From Nonomuraea sp. PA05 (lineage in GTDB: Bacteria; Actinomycetota; Actinomycetes; Streptosporangiales; Streptosporangiaceae), in contig NZ_VSEY01000011.1 in the NCBI RefSeq assembly GCF_008086045.1, forward strand, positions 243,153 through 307,152: a DNA stretch of 64,000 nucleotides, in the 5' to 3' direction. A program made the translations under genes and the position numbers. The notes beneath the pieces were generated by a model that did not search any database, had not been told where the DNA came from, and saw only the letters and a list, made by a program, of their open reading frames with translations. Shown here one piece after another: positions 36,697 to 45,023 of this stretch (positions are counted from its first letter, which is position 1; the number at the start of each line of letters is the position of its first letter).

Positions 36697-39186
36697 GTGC
36701 ACGCAGACGACCAGGCGACTCCTCTCCCCGACCCGGCGCGCCCCGACGACGTGATCGCGGGGTTCGGCGCGGGCGAGTGGCCTGAGGCCGGCACGCCGGG
36801 GACACCTGACAGCCCCGCGGCGACCGGGGCACCGGACCACGACCCGCCCGAAGCGCGTGACGGCGGTGACGAGGAGGCGCGGGAAAGCCTCCCGTCCGAG
36901 GCGCGGGACGGCGGTGGCGGGGAGGCCGTACCCGAGGACCGGCTGGACGCGCTGGCCGCCACCGTCGAGCGGTTGCGGCGGGAGGCCGAGCGGGCCCGGC
37001 GCGAGGCCGACGACCGCGCCCTGATCGAGCTGGCCAAGGGCGTCCTGCTGGAACGGCTGCGCTGCGGCCCCGCGCACGCGGCCGAGCAGCTCGCCACGCT
37101 GGCGGCCAAGGCCGGCGTGTCCCGCCTGGAGGTGGCCGCCGACATCGTCAACGAGGTCGCCGAGGACCGCATCGGCGCAGCGTCCCGGTCCGACCCGGAG
37201 GTCTCGGTGCGGCTGCGCGCCGCCGAGAGCGCGGCCCTGGACGCGGGCGACACCCAGGTGGTGGCCGTGGCGCTGCTGGAGCACGCGCTGGGCCCGCTGG
37301 GCGCCACGGCGGTGGCGGTGTGGGCGGCCGAGCCGGGCGCCGCGCTCAGCCTGGCGGGCTGCGCCGGGTTCGGCCCCGAGGAGGCCAGGCGGTGGCGGCA
37401 CGTCCCGCCGGGCGTGGTCACCCCGGCCGGGCGGTCGCTGACGGAGCGGCGGATGATCTGGCACGGCGACGCGGGCCTGCCCGCCATCGGCCGGCTCGTC
37501 GCCGGCGGCGGCCGGGTCACGGTGCCGATGACGACGGGCGGCCGGGTGCTGGGCGTGCTGGAGATCTGCTGGCCGCACGCGCTGCCCCCGCACCCGCCGA
37601 GGCTCGAACGGCAGATCGAGGCCATGGCCGAGCTGTGCGCGCACACGCTGGACGCGCCGTTCGCGGCGCTGACGCCGTCCACGCCCGCGATGTCTGAGGT
37701 CGTGGACCTGGCCGACGCGCTGCCCGACCCCGCCGTGGTGCTGCAGGCGCACCTGGACCCCAAGGGCGAGCCGGCCGACTTCCGGATCAGGCACGTCAAC
37801 GAGCGCATCTCGGGCGGCGACCGGCTGCTGCTCGACGCGTACCCGCTGGCGCCGGACGGGCTGCTGCTGGAGGCCTACCCCCGGGCGGCGGGCGGGCTGC
37901 TGACGCGGCTGATCCAGGTGTACGCGACGGGCAGGCCGTTCCGCGCAGAACGGATGACGCTCGGCCTGAGCACCACCGGGGTGGCGGACGTGAGCCTGAC
38001 CCGGCACGGCGACAGCGTGCTGATGGTCTGGCGCGACCACGACGAGGGCTCGCGGCTGGCCGGGCTCCTGGAGCACGCCCAGCGGCTGGGCCGCATCGGC
38101 GGTTTCGAGGAGAGCGCGGTGACCGGCCAGATCACCTGGAACGCGCAGCTCTACTCGCTGTACGGGATGACGCCGGGCGACCGCCCGATCCCGCTGGAGC
38201 GGCTGCGCGCCCACGCCCACCCCGACGACGAGATCGCGATCGGCCGGTTCCTGCGGACGGTGCTGCACCACCGGCGGTTCGCGGCCGTGGCGTTCCGGCT
38301 GGTGCGCCCCGACGGGGTCACCCGCCACATGCGGGTGGTGGCCGAGCCGGTCTTCGGGCCGGAGGGGCGGCTGATGGCGGTGCGGGGGGCGTACCAGGAC
38401 ATCTCCTCACAACACTGGACGGAGGTGGCGCTGGCGGTCACCCGCGACCAGCTCGCCCACACCGAGGAGCGCTCCGCCGCGAGCAACCGCCTGGCCCTGC
38501 AGCTCCAGCAGGCGATCATGCCGCCCTCGCACGGCGCAATGGACTCCTTCGGCCTGCACATCGCCGTCCGCTACCGGCCGGCGCAGAAGGAGGACCTGGT
38601 CGGCGGCGACTGGTACGACGCGGTCGCGCTGCCGTCCCATCGGGTGCTGCTGTCGGTCGGCGACGTGGCCGGGCACGGCGTGCAGGCGGCCACCGGCATG
38701 GTGATCCTGCGCAACGCGCTGCGCGGCCTGGCCACCACAGGCGCGGGCCCCGCGCAGATCATGAGCTGGCTGAACCAGGTCGCCCACCACCTGGCCGACC
38801 GGATGACCGCGACCGCCGTGTGCGCCCTGTACGACCCGCCCACCCGCGTCCTGCGCTGGGCCAGGGCCGGCCACCTGCCGCCCATCCTGCTGCGCGACGG
38901 CCGCGGCGTGGAGCTGCCCATGGTCAAGGGGCCGCTGCTGGGCGCGTTCACCGACGCCCTGTACGAGGAGGGGGAGCTCCAGCTCCAGGCCGATGACACG
39001 CTGCTCATGTACACCGACGGCCTGATCGAGCGGCGCGACCACAACCTGCGCCACGCCCAGGACCAGCTCCTGACCATCGCCGGGCGCGCGGCCGACACGC
39101 TCGACCACCGCCTCGACGACCTGCTCACGCACTGCAACTCCGACACCGACGACGACACCTGCCTCATCGGCGTGCACCTGAGGTGA
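36697..39186 (+). CDS. ANTAR-GAF-PAS-PP2C (SpoIIE-type) phosphatase
   Basis: An 829-residue cytoplasmic regulator. An acidic, Pro/Gly-rich leader (1-75) and a short coiled coil precede an ANTAR-like domain (about 103-155, ALIELAKGVLLERLRCGPAHAAEQL). A GAF region (about 165-325), a PAS/PAC region (about 465-585, ITWNAQLYSLYGMTPGDRP) and a SpoIIE phosphatase domain (600-829) with GGDWYDAV, GDVAGHG and the C-terminal DDDTCLIGV follow. The metal-binding aspartates are in place. Such enzymes dephosphorylate STAS anti-sigma antagonists. An ANTAR domain is usually RNA-binding, so its place at the head of a PP2C protein is notable. GAGGAG precedes the GTG by seven bases. It follows the hybrid kinase by 22 bases. 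Confidence 0.9.
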   Translation: MHADDQATPLPDPARPDDVIAGFGAGEWPEAGTPGTPDSPAATGAPDHDPPEARDGGDEEARESLPSEARDGGGGEAVPEDRLDALAATVERLRREAERARREADDRALIELAKGVLLERLRCGPAHAAEQLATLAAKAGVSRLEVAADIVNEVAEDRIGAASRSDPEVSVRLRAAESAALDAGDTQVVAVALLEHALGPLGATAVAVWAAEPGAALSLAGCAGFGPEEARRWRHVPPGVVTPAGRSLTERRMIWHGDAGLPAIGRLVAGGGRVTVPMTTGGRVLGVLEICWPHALPPHPPRLERQIEAMAELCAHTLDAPFAALTPSTPAMSEVVDLADALPDPAVVLQAHLDPKGEPADFRIRHVNERISGGDRLLLDAYPLAPDGLLLEAYPRAAGGLLTRLIQVYATGRPFRAERMTLGLSTTGVADVSLTRHGDSVLMVWRDHDEGSRLAGLLEHAQRLGRIGGFEESAVTGQITWNAQLYSLYGMTPGDRPIPLERLRAHAHPDDEIAIGRFLRTVLHHRRFAAVAFRLVRPDGVTRHMRVVAEPVFGPEGRLMAVRGAYQDISSQHWTEVALAVTRDQLAHTEERSAASNRLALQLQQAIMPPSHGAMDSFGLHIAVRYRPAQKEDLVGGDWYDAVALPSHRVLLSVGDVAGHGVQAATGMVILRNALRGLATTGAGPAQIMSWLNQVAHHLADRMTATAVCALYDPPTRVLRWARAGHLPPILLRDGRGVELPMVKGPLLGAFTDALYEEGELQLQADDTLLMYTDGLIERRDHNLRHAQDQLLTIAGRAADTLDHRLDDLLTHCNSDTDDDTCLIGVHLR

Positions 39187-39213
39187 CCGCCCCGTTGTCT
39201 GCCGGGCGTCCTC

Positions 39214-41328
39214 GTGGGCATCCTTGGTCCGGTGGACTTCGAGAACGCCGACCTGCTCCTCGCCGACGCGCGCACCCTGCTGGACGAGCACGCCGCCGTC
39301 CGCGCGCAGGCCGTGCACGCCCTCGACGCGCTGCGCCGCGACGTGGCCAGGGCCGGGCTGGAGTCGGTGCCGGTCTCGCGGCTGAAGGACGTCACCGACG
39401 GGCGGCTGCGCATCGCGACGCTGGAGAAGGCCGGCTTCGCCACGGTGCGGCAGGTGCTGGACGCCACGCCGTACGAGTTGCAGTTGCTGCCCGGGATCGG
39501 GGCGCGGACGGCGGGACAGATCCACGCGGCCGCCCGGCAGATCGAGCAGGCCGCCGCCGACGCCGCCAGCCTGCGGCTCGACGTGGACCTGCCCGACCAC
39601 CACACCACGGAGCTGGTGGTCGCCCTGCACCGCCTGGTCGGCGCGGGCCCCGACCTGCCGCGCGCGCTGCACGCCGCCGAGGACCTGGCGGGGCGGCTGG
39701 CGCCGCTGCTCGCGGCGGCGCGGCCCGCGCGCAGCCGGCTGCGGATGATGGTCACCCTGCCGTCGCGGCGGCGGCAGGCGCGGGAGGCGGTCGAGGCCGT
39801 CGAAAGCCTGCTCACGGACAACGACGGGACGCGGCTGCTGATCGCCCAGGCCACGACGGACCTGCTGCGTCCCCCGGCCCGCGACTTCGAGGCGTGGGCG
39901 GACTTCGAGTCCCGCTCGCCCGAGTACTTCGCCCTGCTGGCCGAGCTGGCCGGCGAGCCGCTCGGCACCGAGCGGGGGCTCCTGCCGGACGACCTGGCCG
40001 CCAAGGTCGCCGCGCAACCCCTGGACGACACGCACCGGCGGGTGTCCCTGCGCGGTTACCAGGCGTTCGGCGCCCGCTTCGCACTCGTGCAGGAGCGCGT
40101 GATCATCGGTGACGAGATGGGCCTGGGCAAGTCCATCGAGGCCATCGCCGCGCTGGCGCATCTGCGGGCGTCCGGCGACACGCACTTCCTGGTGGCCTGC
40201 CCGGCGAGCGTCCTGATCAACTGGGTGCGGGAGATCGGCGCGCGCAGCACCCTGCGCGCCTACCCGCTGCACGGTCCCGAACGGCTCGCCGCCCAGCAGG
40301 AGTGGCTGCTGCGGGGCGGCGTCGCGGTGGCCACCCTGGACGGGCTGCACCGGGTCGAGCCCGCGGACCTCGGCATGCTCGTCGTGGACGAGGCCCACTA
40401 CGTCAAGAACCCGGAGACGAAACGCTCGCGGGCCGTCGCCGGCTGGTGCGGGCGGGCGCGGCGGGTGCTGTTCCTGACCGGCACGCCGATGGAGAACCGG
40501 GTGGAGGAGTTCAGGACGCTGATCGCGTACCTGCGGCCCGGCCTCGCCGCCGAGCTGCGCAGCAGCGACGTGGTGGCGGGGGCGCAGGCCTTCCGCAAGG
40601 CGGTCGCGCCCGTCTACCTGCGGCGCAACCAGCAGGACGTGCTGGCGGAGCTGCCCGATCGGGTGGAGGCCGACGAGTGGGTGGAGTTCAGCGGGGCCGA
40701 CCTGGAGGTGTACCGGGAGGCGGTGGCCAAGGGCAACTTCATGGCCATGCGGCGCGCCGCCTACGCCGAACCGGCCACCTCCGCCAAGCTCAAGCGGCTG
40801 CTGGAGCTCATCGACGACGCCGAGGCCAACGGGCTGAAGGTGGTGGTGTTCTCCTACTTCCGCGCGGTGCTCGCCGCCGTCGGCGCGGCGCTGGACGGGC
40901 GGGCGCACGGCCCGCTGTCCGGCGACGTCAGCGCGGAGCGGCGGCAGCGGGTCGTGGACGAGTTCTCCGCCGCGGCCGGGCACGCCGTGCTGCTCAGCCA
41001 GGTGCAGGCGGGCGGCGTCGGGCTGAATCTGCAGGCGGCGTCCGTGGTCATCCTGTGCGAGCCGCAGGTCAAGCCGAGCATGGAGACGCAGGCGGTCGGA
41101 CGTGCGCACCGGATGGGCCAGGTGCGCCGCGTCCAGGTGCACCGGCTGCTCACCGTGGACTCCGTGGACCAGCGCATGCTGGACATCCTGCGGCGCAAGT
41201 CGCGGCTGTTCGACGCCTACGCCAGGCGCAGCGACCTGGCCGAGTCCACGGGCGACGCGGTGGACGTGTCGGAGCAGTCGCTGGCGCGGCTGGTGGTGGA
41301 GGAGGAACAGCGCCGCCTGCTGCCCTGA
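39214..41328 (+). CDS. SNF2-family DEAD/DEAH helicase with HhH motif
   Basis: A 704-residue SF2 helicase/translocase. An N-terminal region with a helix-hairpin-helix motif (about 70-110, LLPGIGARTAGQIHAAARQI) precedes the helicase core: motif I DEMGLGKS (300-308), motif II DEAH (392-395), motif III LFLTGTPMENR, and motif VI QAVGRAHRMGQ (626-636). The Swi2/Snf2 spacing is intact. It probably remodels protein-DNA complexes or acts in repair. The GTG at 39214 follows the phosphatase stop by 27 bases. It converges with the TPR-CHAT gene, six bases apart. Confidence 0.9.
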   Translation: MGILGPVDFENADLLLADARTLLDEHAAVRAQAVHALDALRRDVARAGLESVPVSRLKDVTDGRLRIATLEKAGFATVRQVLDATPYELQLLPGIGARTAGQIHAAARQIEQAAADAASLRLDVDLPDHHTTELVVALHRLVGAGPDLPRALHAAEDLAGRLAPLLAAARPARSRLRMMVTLPSRRRQAREAVEAVESLLTDNDGTRLLIAQATTDLLRPPARDFEAWADFESRSPEYFALLAELAGEPLGTERGLLPDDLAAKVAAQPLDDTHRRVSLRGYQAFGARFALVQERVIIGDEMGLGKSIEAIAALAHLRASGDTHFLVACPASVLINWVREIGARSTLRAYPLHGPERLAAQQEWLLRGGVAVATLDGLHRVEPADLGMLVVDEAHYVKNPETKRSRAVAGWCGRARRVLFLTGTPMENRVEEFRTLIAYLRPGLAAELRSSDVVAGAQAFRKAVAPVYLRRNQQDVLAELPDRVEADEWVEFSGADLEVYREAVAKGNFMAMRRAAYAEPATSAKLKRLLELIDDAEANGLKVVVFSYFRAVLAAVGAALDGRAHGPLSGDVSAERRQRVVDEFSAAAGHAVLLSQVQAGGVGLNLQAASVVILCEPQVKPSMETQAVGRAHRMGQVRRVQVHRLLTVDSVDQRMLDILRRKSRLFDAYARRSDLAESTGDAVDVSEQSLARLVVEEEQRRLLP

Positions 41329-41334
41329 CGGGCT

Positions 41335-43893
41335 CTATCCAGCCCCGAAGCAGACGAACGTGCACGCCGGCTCCCCCTCGGCTGCCGACGCCAGCGCGTC
41401 CGCCGGGGACGCGCCGAGCGCCACGCCCCGGTGGTAGGCCATCATGACCTGCTCGGCGACGGCGTCGGGCACGCGGGTGAGACTGGAGATCACCGTGGAC
41501 GTGCCCAGGTAGAGCAGCGCCGCGGTGAACCCGAGCAGTTCGTCCCCCGCCCTGACCACCGCCTGGCCCACGTCGCACGCCGACAGCACCACGTGCCCAG
41601 GAGTCCTGTCCAGGCGTTGCAGGTCGTGGGCCATGAGAGGGCCGTCGGCCAGGTCGAGGCGGGAGAAGAGCACGTTCTCGCGCTCGTGGTGGCCGTGGGT
41701 GGCGAAGTGCGCGAACGACGCGCCGTCCAGGGCGGACAGCGTGGCCGACACGGTGGCCGACCCGCCCCTCAGCGTGCGCGCCTTCGGATGCACCGCGCCC
41801 AGCCGCTCGATCTCCCGCTCGGCGTGCTCCAGATCGGGCCCGGCCACCAGGACGGATGAGCTGCCGTCCCTGACGAACGGCTCGGCGGCGCGCCTGGCCG
41901 CCAGCCACACCAGCGCGGACGGCGCCACCGCCAGCGGCCTGCCCCGCAGCTCGGGCAGCAGCCCCCAGGGCACCGCCGACAGCCCCATCGTCGGGATCAG
42001 CACGATGCCCCTCGCCCCGGACAACGCCTGCCGCAACGGCGCACCCAGCGCGTCGGAGATCACCCCGAGCTGGCGCTGCACGGACGCCTCGATCACCGCC
42101 CTCATCGCCGGCCGCAGATTACGGCCGGCCTGCGCGTTCAGGTCCCCCGCCAGGCGCCGCGCCGCCTCCGCCACCGGCTCGTACGCGCTGAGCCTGTGCA
42201 GGTGGCAGCGGCCGTTCACGAGCACCAGGGCGAGCAGGCCGCCGTCCACGTTCAGCAGGCTCACCAGCGCGAACCCGTCCTCGTCCAGCGCCTCCCGCAC
42301 GGCCGCCGCCGGGGCGGGCGCCAGCCGCTCGCCGACGCCGGGGAGCTGCCAGCCGCGTTCCCTGATCACCTGCTCCAGCTCCAGGCAGCGCCTGCGCAGG
42401 GCCGGGCGGCGGCGGCCCGCGGCCTCGTCGGCGTGCATCTGCTGGGCGAGCTGACGCAGCTCCGCCAGCGCCTCCGCGGTCTGCTCGTCCTCGGGGGCGC
42501 GGGTCGGGCGGAACCTGAACGCCTGGGCCCTGCAACGTTCGGACCAGGCGAACACCTGGCGTGGCGAGCTTCCCTCCAGGGCGGCGCGCAAGCCGTGCGC
42601 CGCCAGGTCGGCGCCGAGGGCCGCTACGCCGGTGAGCATGTCCAGGCTGCCCAGGGTGCCGCGGTGGGAGTCGATCAGGGTCAGGCCCGAGCGGACCTTG
42701 CGCAGTGCCCGGCCGGGCAGGCCCTGGGCGTCGGCCAGCTCGGCTTCCGCCAGGTGGCGCATCAGGCGGACGTCGAGCGGCTCTCCCCTGGGGCGGCTGC
42801 CCTTACGGGATGGGGCGGTGGCGGTGGTCGCGGCGGCGGTGAGGTGGCCGGCGGCGATGAGGGCGCGGACCGAGACCAGGCGGGCCATCTCCCCGTCGTC
42901 CGGCATGGCGAGCTCGGCGAAGCGGGCCGCCAGCTCCCACGCCCGCCGCGCCACCGTCCGGGGCGCGGCGCCCCGGGCCAGGTCCGAGCGCAGCCGCATG
43001 AGCTCGGCCCGCCGCGCCCAGGCCGCGCTCCCCCGCCGGCGGAAGTGCGTCTCCGCCCGCCTGGCCCAGTCGCGGGCCTCGTCGTGCCGTCCCGCGTCGA
43101 GCGCGCACTGGGCTCTGGCCAGCTCGGCCTCGGCGTAGTCCTGCATGAGGCGTTGCCTGCGGAAGCCGTCGATGGCCCGGTCGAGGGTGTGGCCGGCCTC
43201 GTCGGTGAGGCCGACGGCGAGCAGGGCGCGGGCCCGGTCGAGGGCGAGCACGGGCAGGAAGCCCGGGTTGACGTCCTGGTAGAGCCGCTCCACCCGGGCG
43301 AACACGCCCAGCGCGGCCGGCACGTCGCCGAGCAGCAGGTCGCAGTAGCCGTCGTTGTGCAGGGCCTTGGCGGCGATCACGGGGTGGTCGTGGGTGTGGG
43401 CGAGGTGGGCGCTCCTGCGGGCGTCGTCCCTGGCCTGGCGGATGCGTCCGGTGGTGAGGTGGATGACGGAGCGGTTGAGGAGCACTCTGGCCAGCTCGAC
43501 GCGGTCGCCGTCGAGGAGCAGGGGGGCGGCGATGTCCAGCTCGCGCAGCGCCTGGGTGCTGGAGCCCATCCGCAGGTGCATCAGGCCGCGTTGGGCGTGG
43601 ACGATGGCCAGCTCCCCGGCGGGGGCGCGGCGCTGGGCCTCGTCGAGGAGCTCCATCCCGAGTTCGGAGCGGCCCTGTTCGGCCTCGGCGTGGGCGAGGC
43701 TGATCAGCAGGCGCGCCACCAGCCCGTCGCCTTCGCCATCGTCACGACCGCTGTTCCAGGCGAGCAGGTCGAGGGCCTGGCGGAGCCGTCGGGCGGCAAG
43801 GGCCGGGCGGCCGTCGTCGGTCGCCTCGACGCTGAGCCTGTGCAGGCGCTCCGCCTGTTCGCGCAGCGTGCCCGCACGCCCGTGGTCTCGCAT
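41335..43893 (-). CDS. TPR-CHAT domain protease
   Basis: An 852-residue cytoplasmic protein. The N-terminal two thirds are helical TPR-like repeats (for example AELAIVHAQRGLMHLRMGSSTQALRELDIA and VARVLLNRSVIHLTTGRIRQA-like units). The C-terminal CHAT (caspase-HetF-associated) peptidase domain begins near 575 and has the catalytic dyad His733 (FATHGHH) and Cys773 (LSACDVG), so it should be active. CHAT proteases with TPR sensors take part in programmed death and in type III-E CRISPR immunity, where TPR-CHAT (Csx29) cuts a sigma-factor inhibitor. Here it is the last gene of a cassette with a sigma factor and a subtilase. Fifteen bases separate it from the 169-residue protein. Confidence 0.92.
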   Translation of the reverse strand: MRDHGRAGTLREQAERLHRLSVEATDDGRPALAARRLRQALDLLAWNSGRDDGEGDGLVARLLISLAHAEAEQGRSELGMELLDEAQRRAPAGELAIVHAQRGLMHLRMGSSTQALRELDIAAPLLLDGDRVELARVLLNRSVIHLTTGRIRQARDDARRSAHLAHTHDHPVIAAKALHNDGYCDLLLGDVPAALGVFARVERLYQDVNPGFLPVLALDRARALLAVGLTDEAGHTLDRAIDGFRRQRLMQDYAEAELARAQCALDAGRHDEARDWARRAETHFRRRGSAAWARRAELMRLRSDLARGAAPRTVARRAWELAARFAELAMPDDGEMARLVSVRALIAAGHLTAAATTATAPSRKGSRPRGEPLDVRLMRHLAEAELADAQGLPGRALRKVRSGLTLIDSHRGTLGSLDMLTGVAALGADLAAHGLRAALEGSSPRQVFAWSERCRAQAFRFRPTRAPEDEQTAEALAELRQLAQQMHADEAAGRRRPALRRRCLELEQVIRERGWQLPGVGERLAPAPAAAVREALDEDGFALVSLLNVDGGLLALVLVNGRCHLHRLSAYEPVAEAARRLAGDLNAQAGRNLRPAMRAVIEASVQRQLGVISDALGAPLRQALSGARGIVLIPTMGLSAVPWGLLPELRGRPLAVAPSALVWLAARRAAEPFVRDGSSSVLVAGPDLEHAEREIERLGAVHPKARTLRGGSATVSATLSALDGASFAHFATHGHHERENVLFSRLDLADGPLMAHDLQRLDRTPGHVVLSACDVGQAVVRAGDELLGFTAALLYLGTSTVISSLTRVPDAVAEQVMMAYHRGVALGASPADALASAAEGEPACTFVCFGAG

Positions 43894-43908
43894 CCGGCCT
43901 CGCGGTGG

Positions 43909-44418
43909 TCAGAGGATGAGTGAGGGCGTCACAGCCAGTATCGTCGCCTGCGCCGGATCATCAAGTCCCGGATCATCGAGCCCCTGGCGCACCACGAGTT
44001 GCGACAGTCCGCGCGGCACCACGTCGAGCACGAACCGCCCCTGGTCGTCGGCCCTGACGACGTGGGCGCCCTCGCCGCAGCGCAGTTCGACGAGGTGGTC
44101 GCCGGGCGGGGCGAGCCAGCCGTCCACGCGGACGGCGTGCTCGTCGCGCGCGCTGACGCTGATCATGATGGTGAGGATCTCGCTGTCGAAGGTGATCGTC
44201 CTGCTGTCCTCGCCGCCGCGTACGCCGGCGGGCAGCACGTCCTCCTCCTGCGGCCGCAGCACCTCGAACTCGGGTGACTCGAGGGCGAGAGCGAACTGGA
44301 GGCGTTCGACGAGGGTCGCGGGCACGGGATCGACGACGCGGTAGACGCCGGCGATCTCCTCGACGAGGTGCTGGTCCTCGGGGGTGAAGCGGGGGTGGTC
44401 CCCCTGGGCCGTGTTCAT
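43909..44418 (-). CDS. Beta-rich protein of CHAT/sigma cassette
   Basis: A 169-residue protein I do not recognise by name. Residues 1-50 are helical (EEIAGVYRVVDPVPATLVERLQFALALES). Residues 70-169 look like a beta-sandwich of the carboxypeptidase-regulatory or transthyretin type (VRVDGWLAPPGDHLVELRCGEGAHVVRADDQGRFVLDVVPRG). There is no signal peptide or membrane helix. The ATG overlaps the sigma factor stop by four bases (ATGA), and the gene precedes TPR-CHAT. By position it could be an anti-sigma factor, an adaptor or a protease substrate, comparable to Csx30 in type III-E CRISPR loci. That role is inference from position only. Confidence 0.75.
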   Translation of the reverse strand: MNTAQGDHPRFTPEDQHLVEEIAGVYRVVDPVPATLVERLQFALALESPEFEVLRPQEEDVLPAGVRGGEDSRTITFDSEILTIMISVSARDEHAVRVDGWLAPPGDHLVELRCGEGAHVVRADDQGRFVLDVVPRGLSQLVVRQGLDDPGLDDPAQATILAVTPSLIL

Positions 44419-45023
44419 CAGGAACTCCAATCCGGGTCCTTCGCGAGCAGGAGGCGGAGCTTCGCGAAGCACCGGCCGCGTGTGGGCCCGATACTGCCCA
44501 GCGGCATGTCGAGGGCGGCGGCCACCGCGTCGTAGTGGGGGCGGGGCACGAAGGCGACGATCCTGAGCAGCTCGGCGCACCGCTTGGGCAGGCTCTCGAC
44601 GGCGTGCCAGAGCGCGCGGCGCCGCTCGTCGTCCACGAGCAGCTCGTCGGGGGTGAGGACGCTGTCGGGCAGTTCGTCGAACGTGTCGTCGCCGGGCAGG
44701 TCGTCCTTGCGGGAGACGCGGCTGACCCGCCAGGCCTCGCGGCGGGTGGTGGTGACGAGCCACTCGATGAGCGCGCCTGGCACGGAGATGGCGTGCAGGT
44801 GCCGCAGGAGCGTGAGCCAGGTGGTCTGGATGACGTCCTCGGCGGCCTGCCGGCTCAGGCCCTGGTTGCGGGCGGTGTGCCAGAGCACGGGGGTGAGCTC
44901 GGCGACGATGGCGTCGAGCGCGTCGCTGTTGCCTTGGCGCGCCTCGACGAGCAGCGCCGCGAGGCGGTCGCGGCGCTGGGCGCGGGCGGTGGGCGCACGT
45001 TCGAGTGCGGGGTCGCCGGTCAT
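44418..45023 (-). CDS. ECF-type RNA polymerase sigma factor
   Basis: A 201-residue group IV sigma factor. Sigma-2 spans about 25-100 (DALDAIVAELTPVLWHTARNQGL, AAEDVIQTTWLTLLRHLHAI), and sigma-4 spans about 140-195 (LPKRCAELLRIVAFVPRPHYDAVAAALDMPLGSIGPTRGRCFAKLR). The linker is long and acidic (DDLPGDDTFDELPDSVLTPDELLVDDE). No classical anti-sigma factor with a zinc or membrane motif is adjacent; the downstream 169-residue protein is the only candidate. The start overlaps the subtilase stop by one base (TGATG), so the two are made in concert. Confidence 0.92.
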   Translation of the reverse strand: MTGDPALERAPTARAQRRDRLAALLVEARQGNSDALDAIVAELTPVLWHTARNQGLSRQAAEDVIQTTWLTLLRHLHAISVPGALIEWLVTTTRREAWRVSRVSRKDDLPGDDTFDELPDSVLTPDELLVDDERRRALWHAVESLPKRCAELLRIVAFVPRPHYDAVAAALDMPLGSIGPTRGRCFAKLRLLLAKDPDWSS

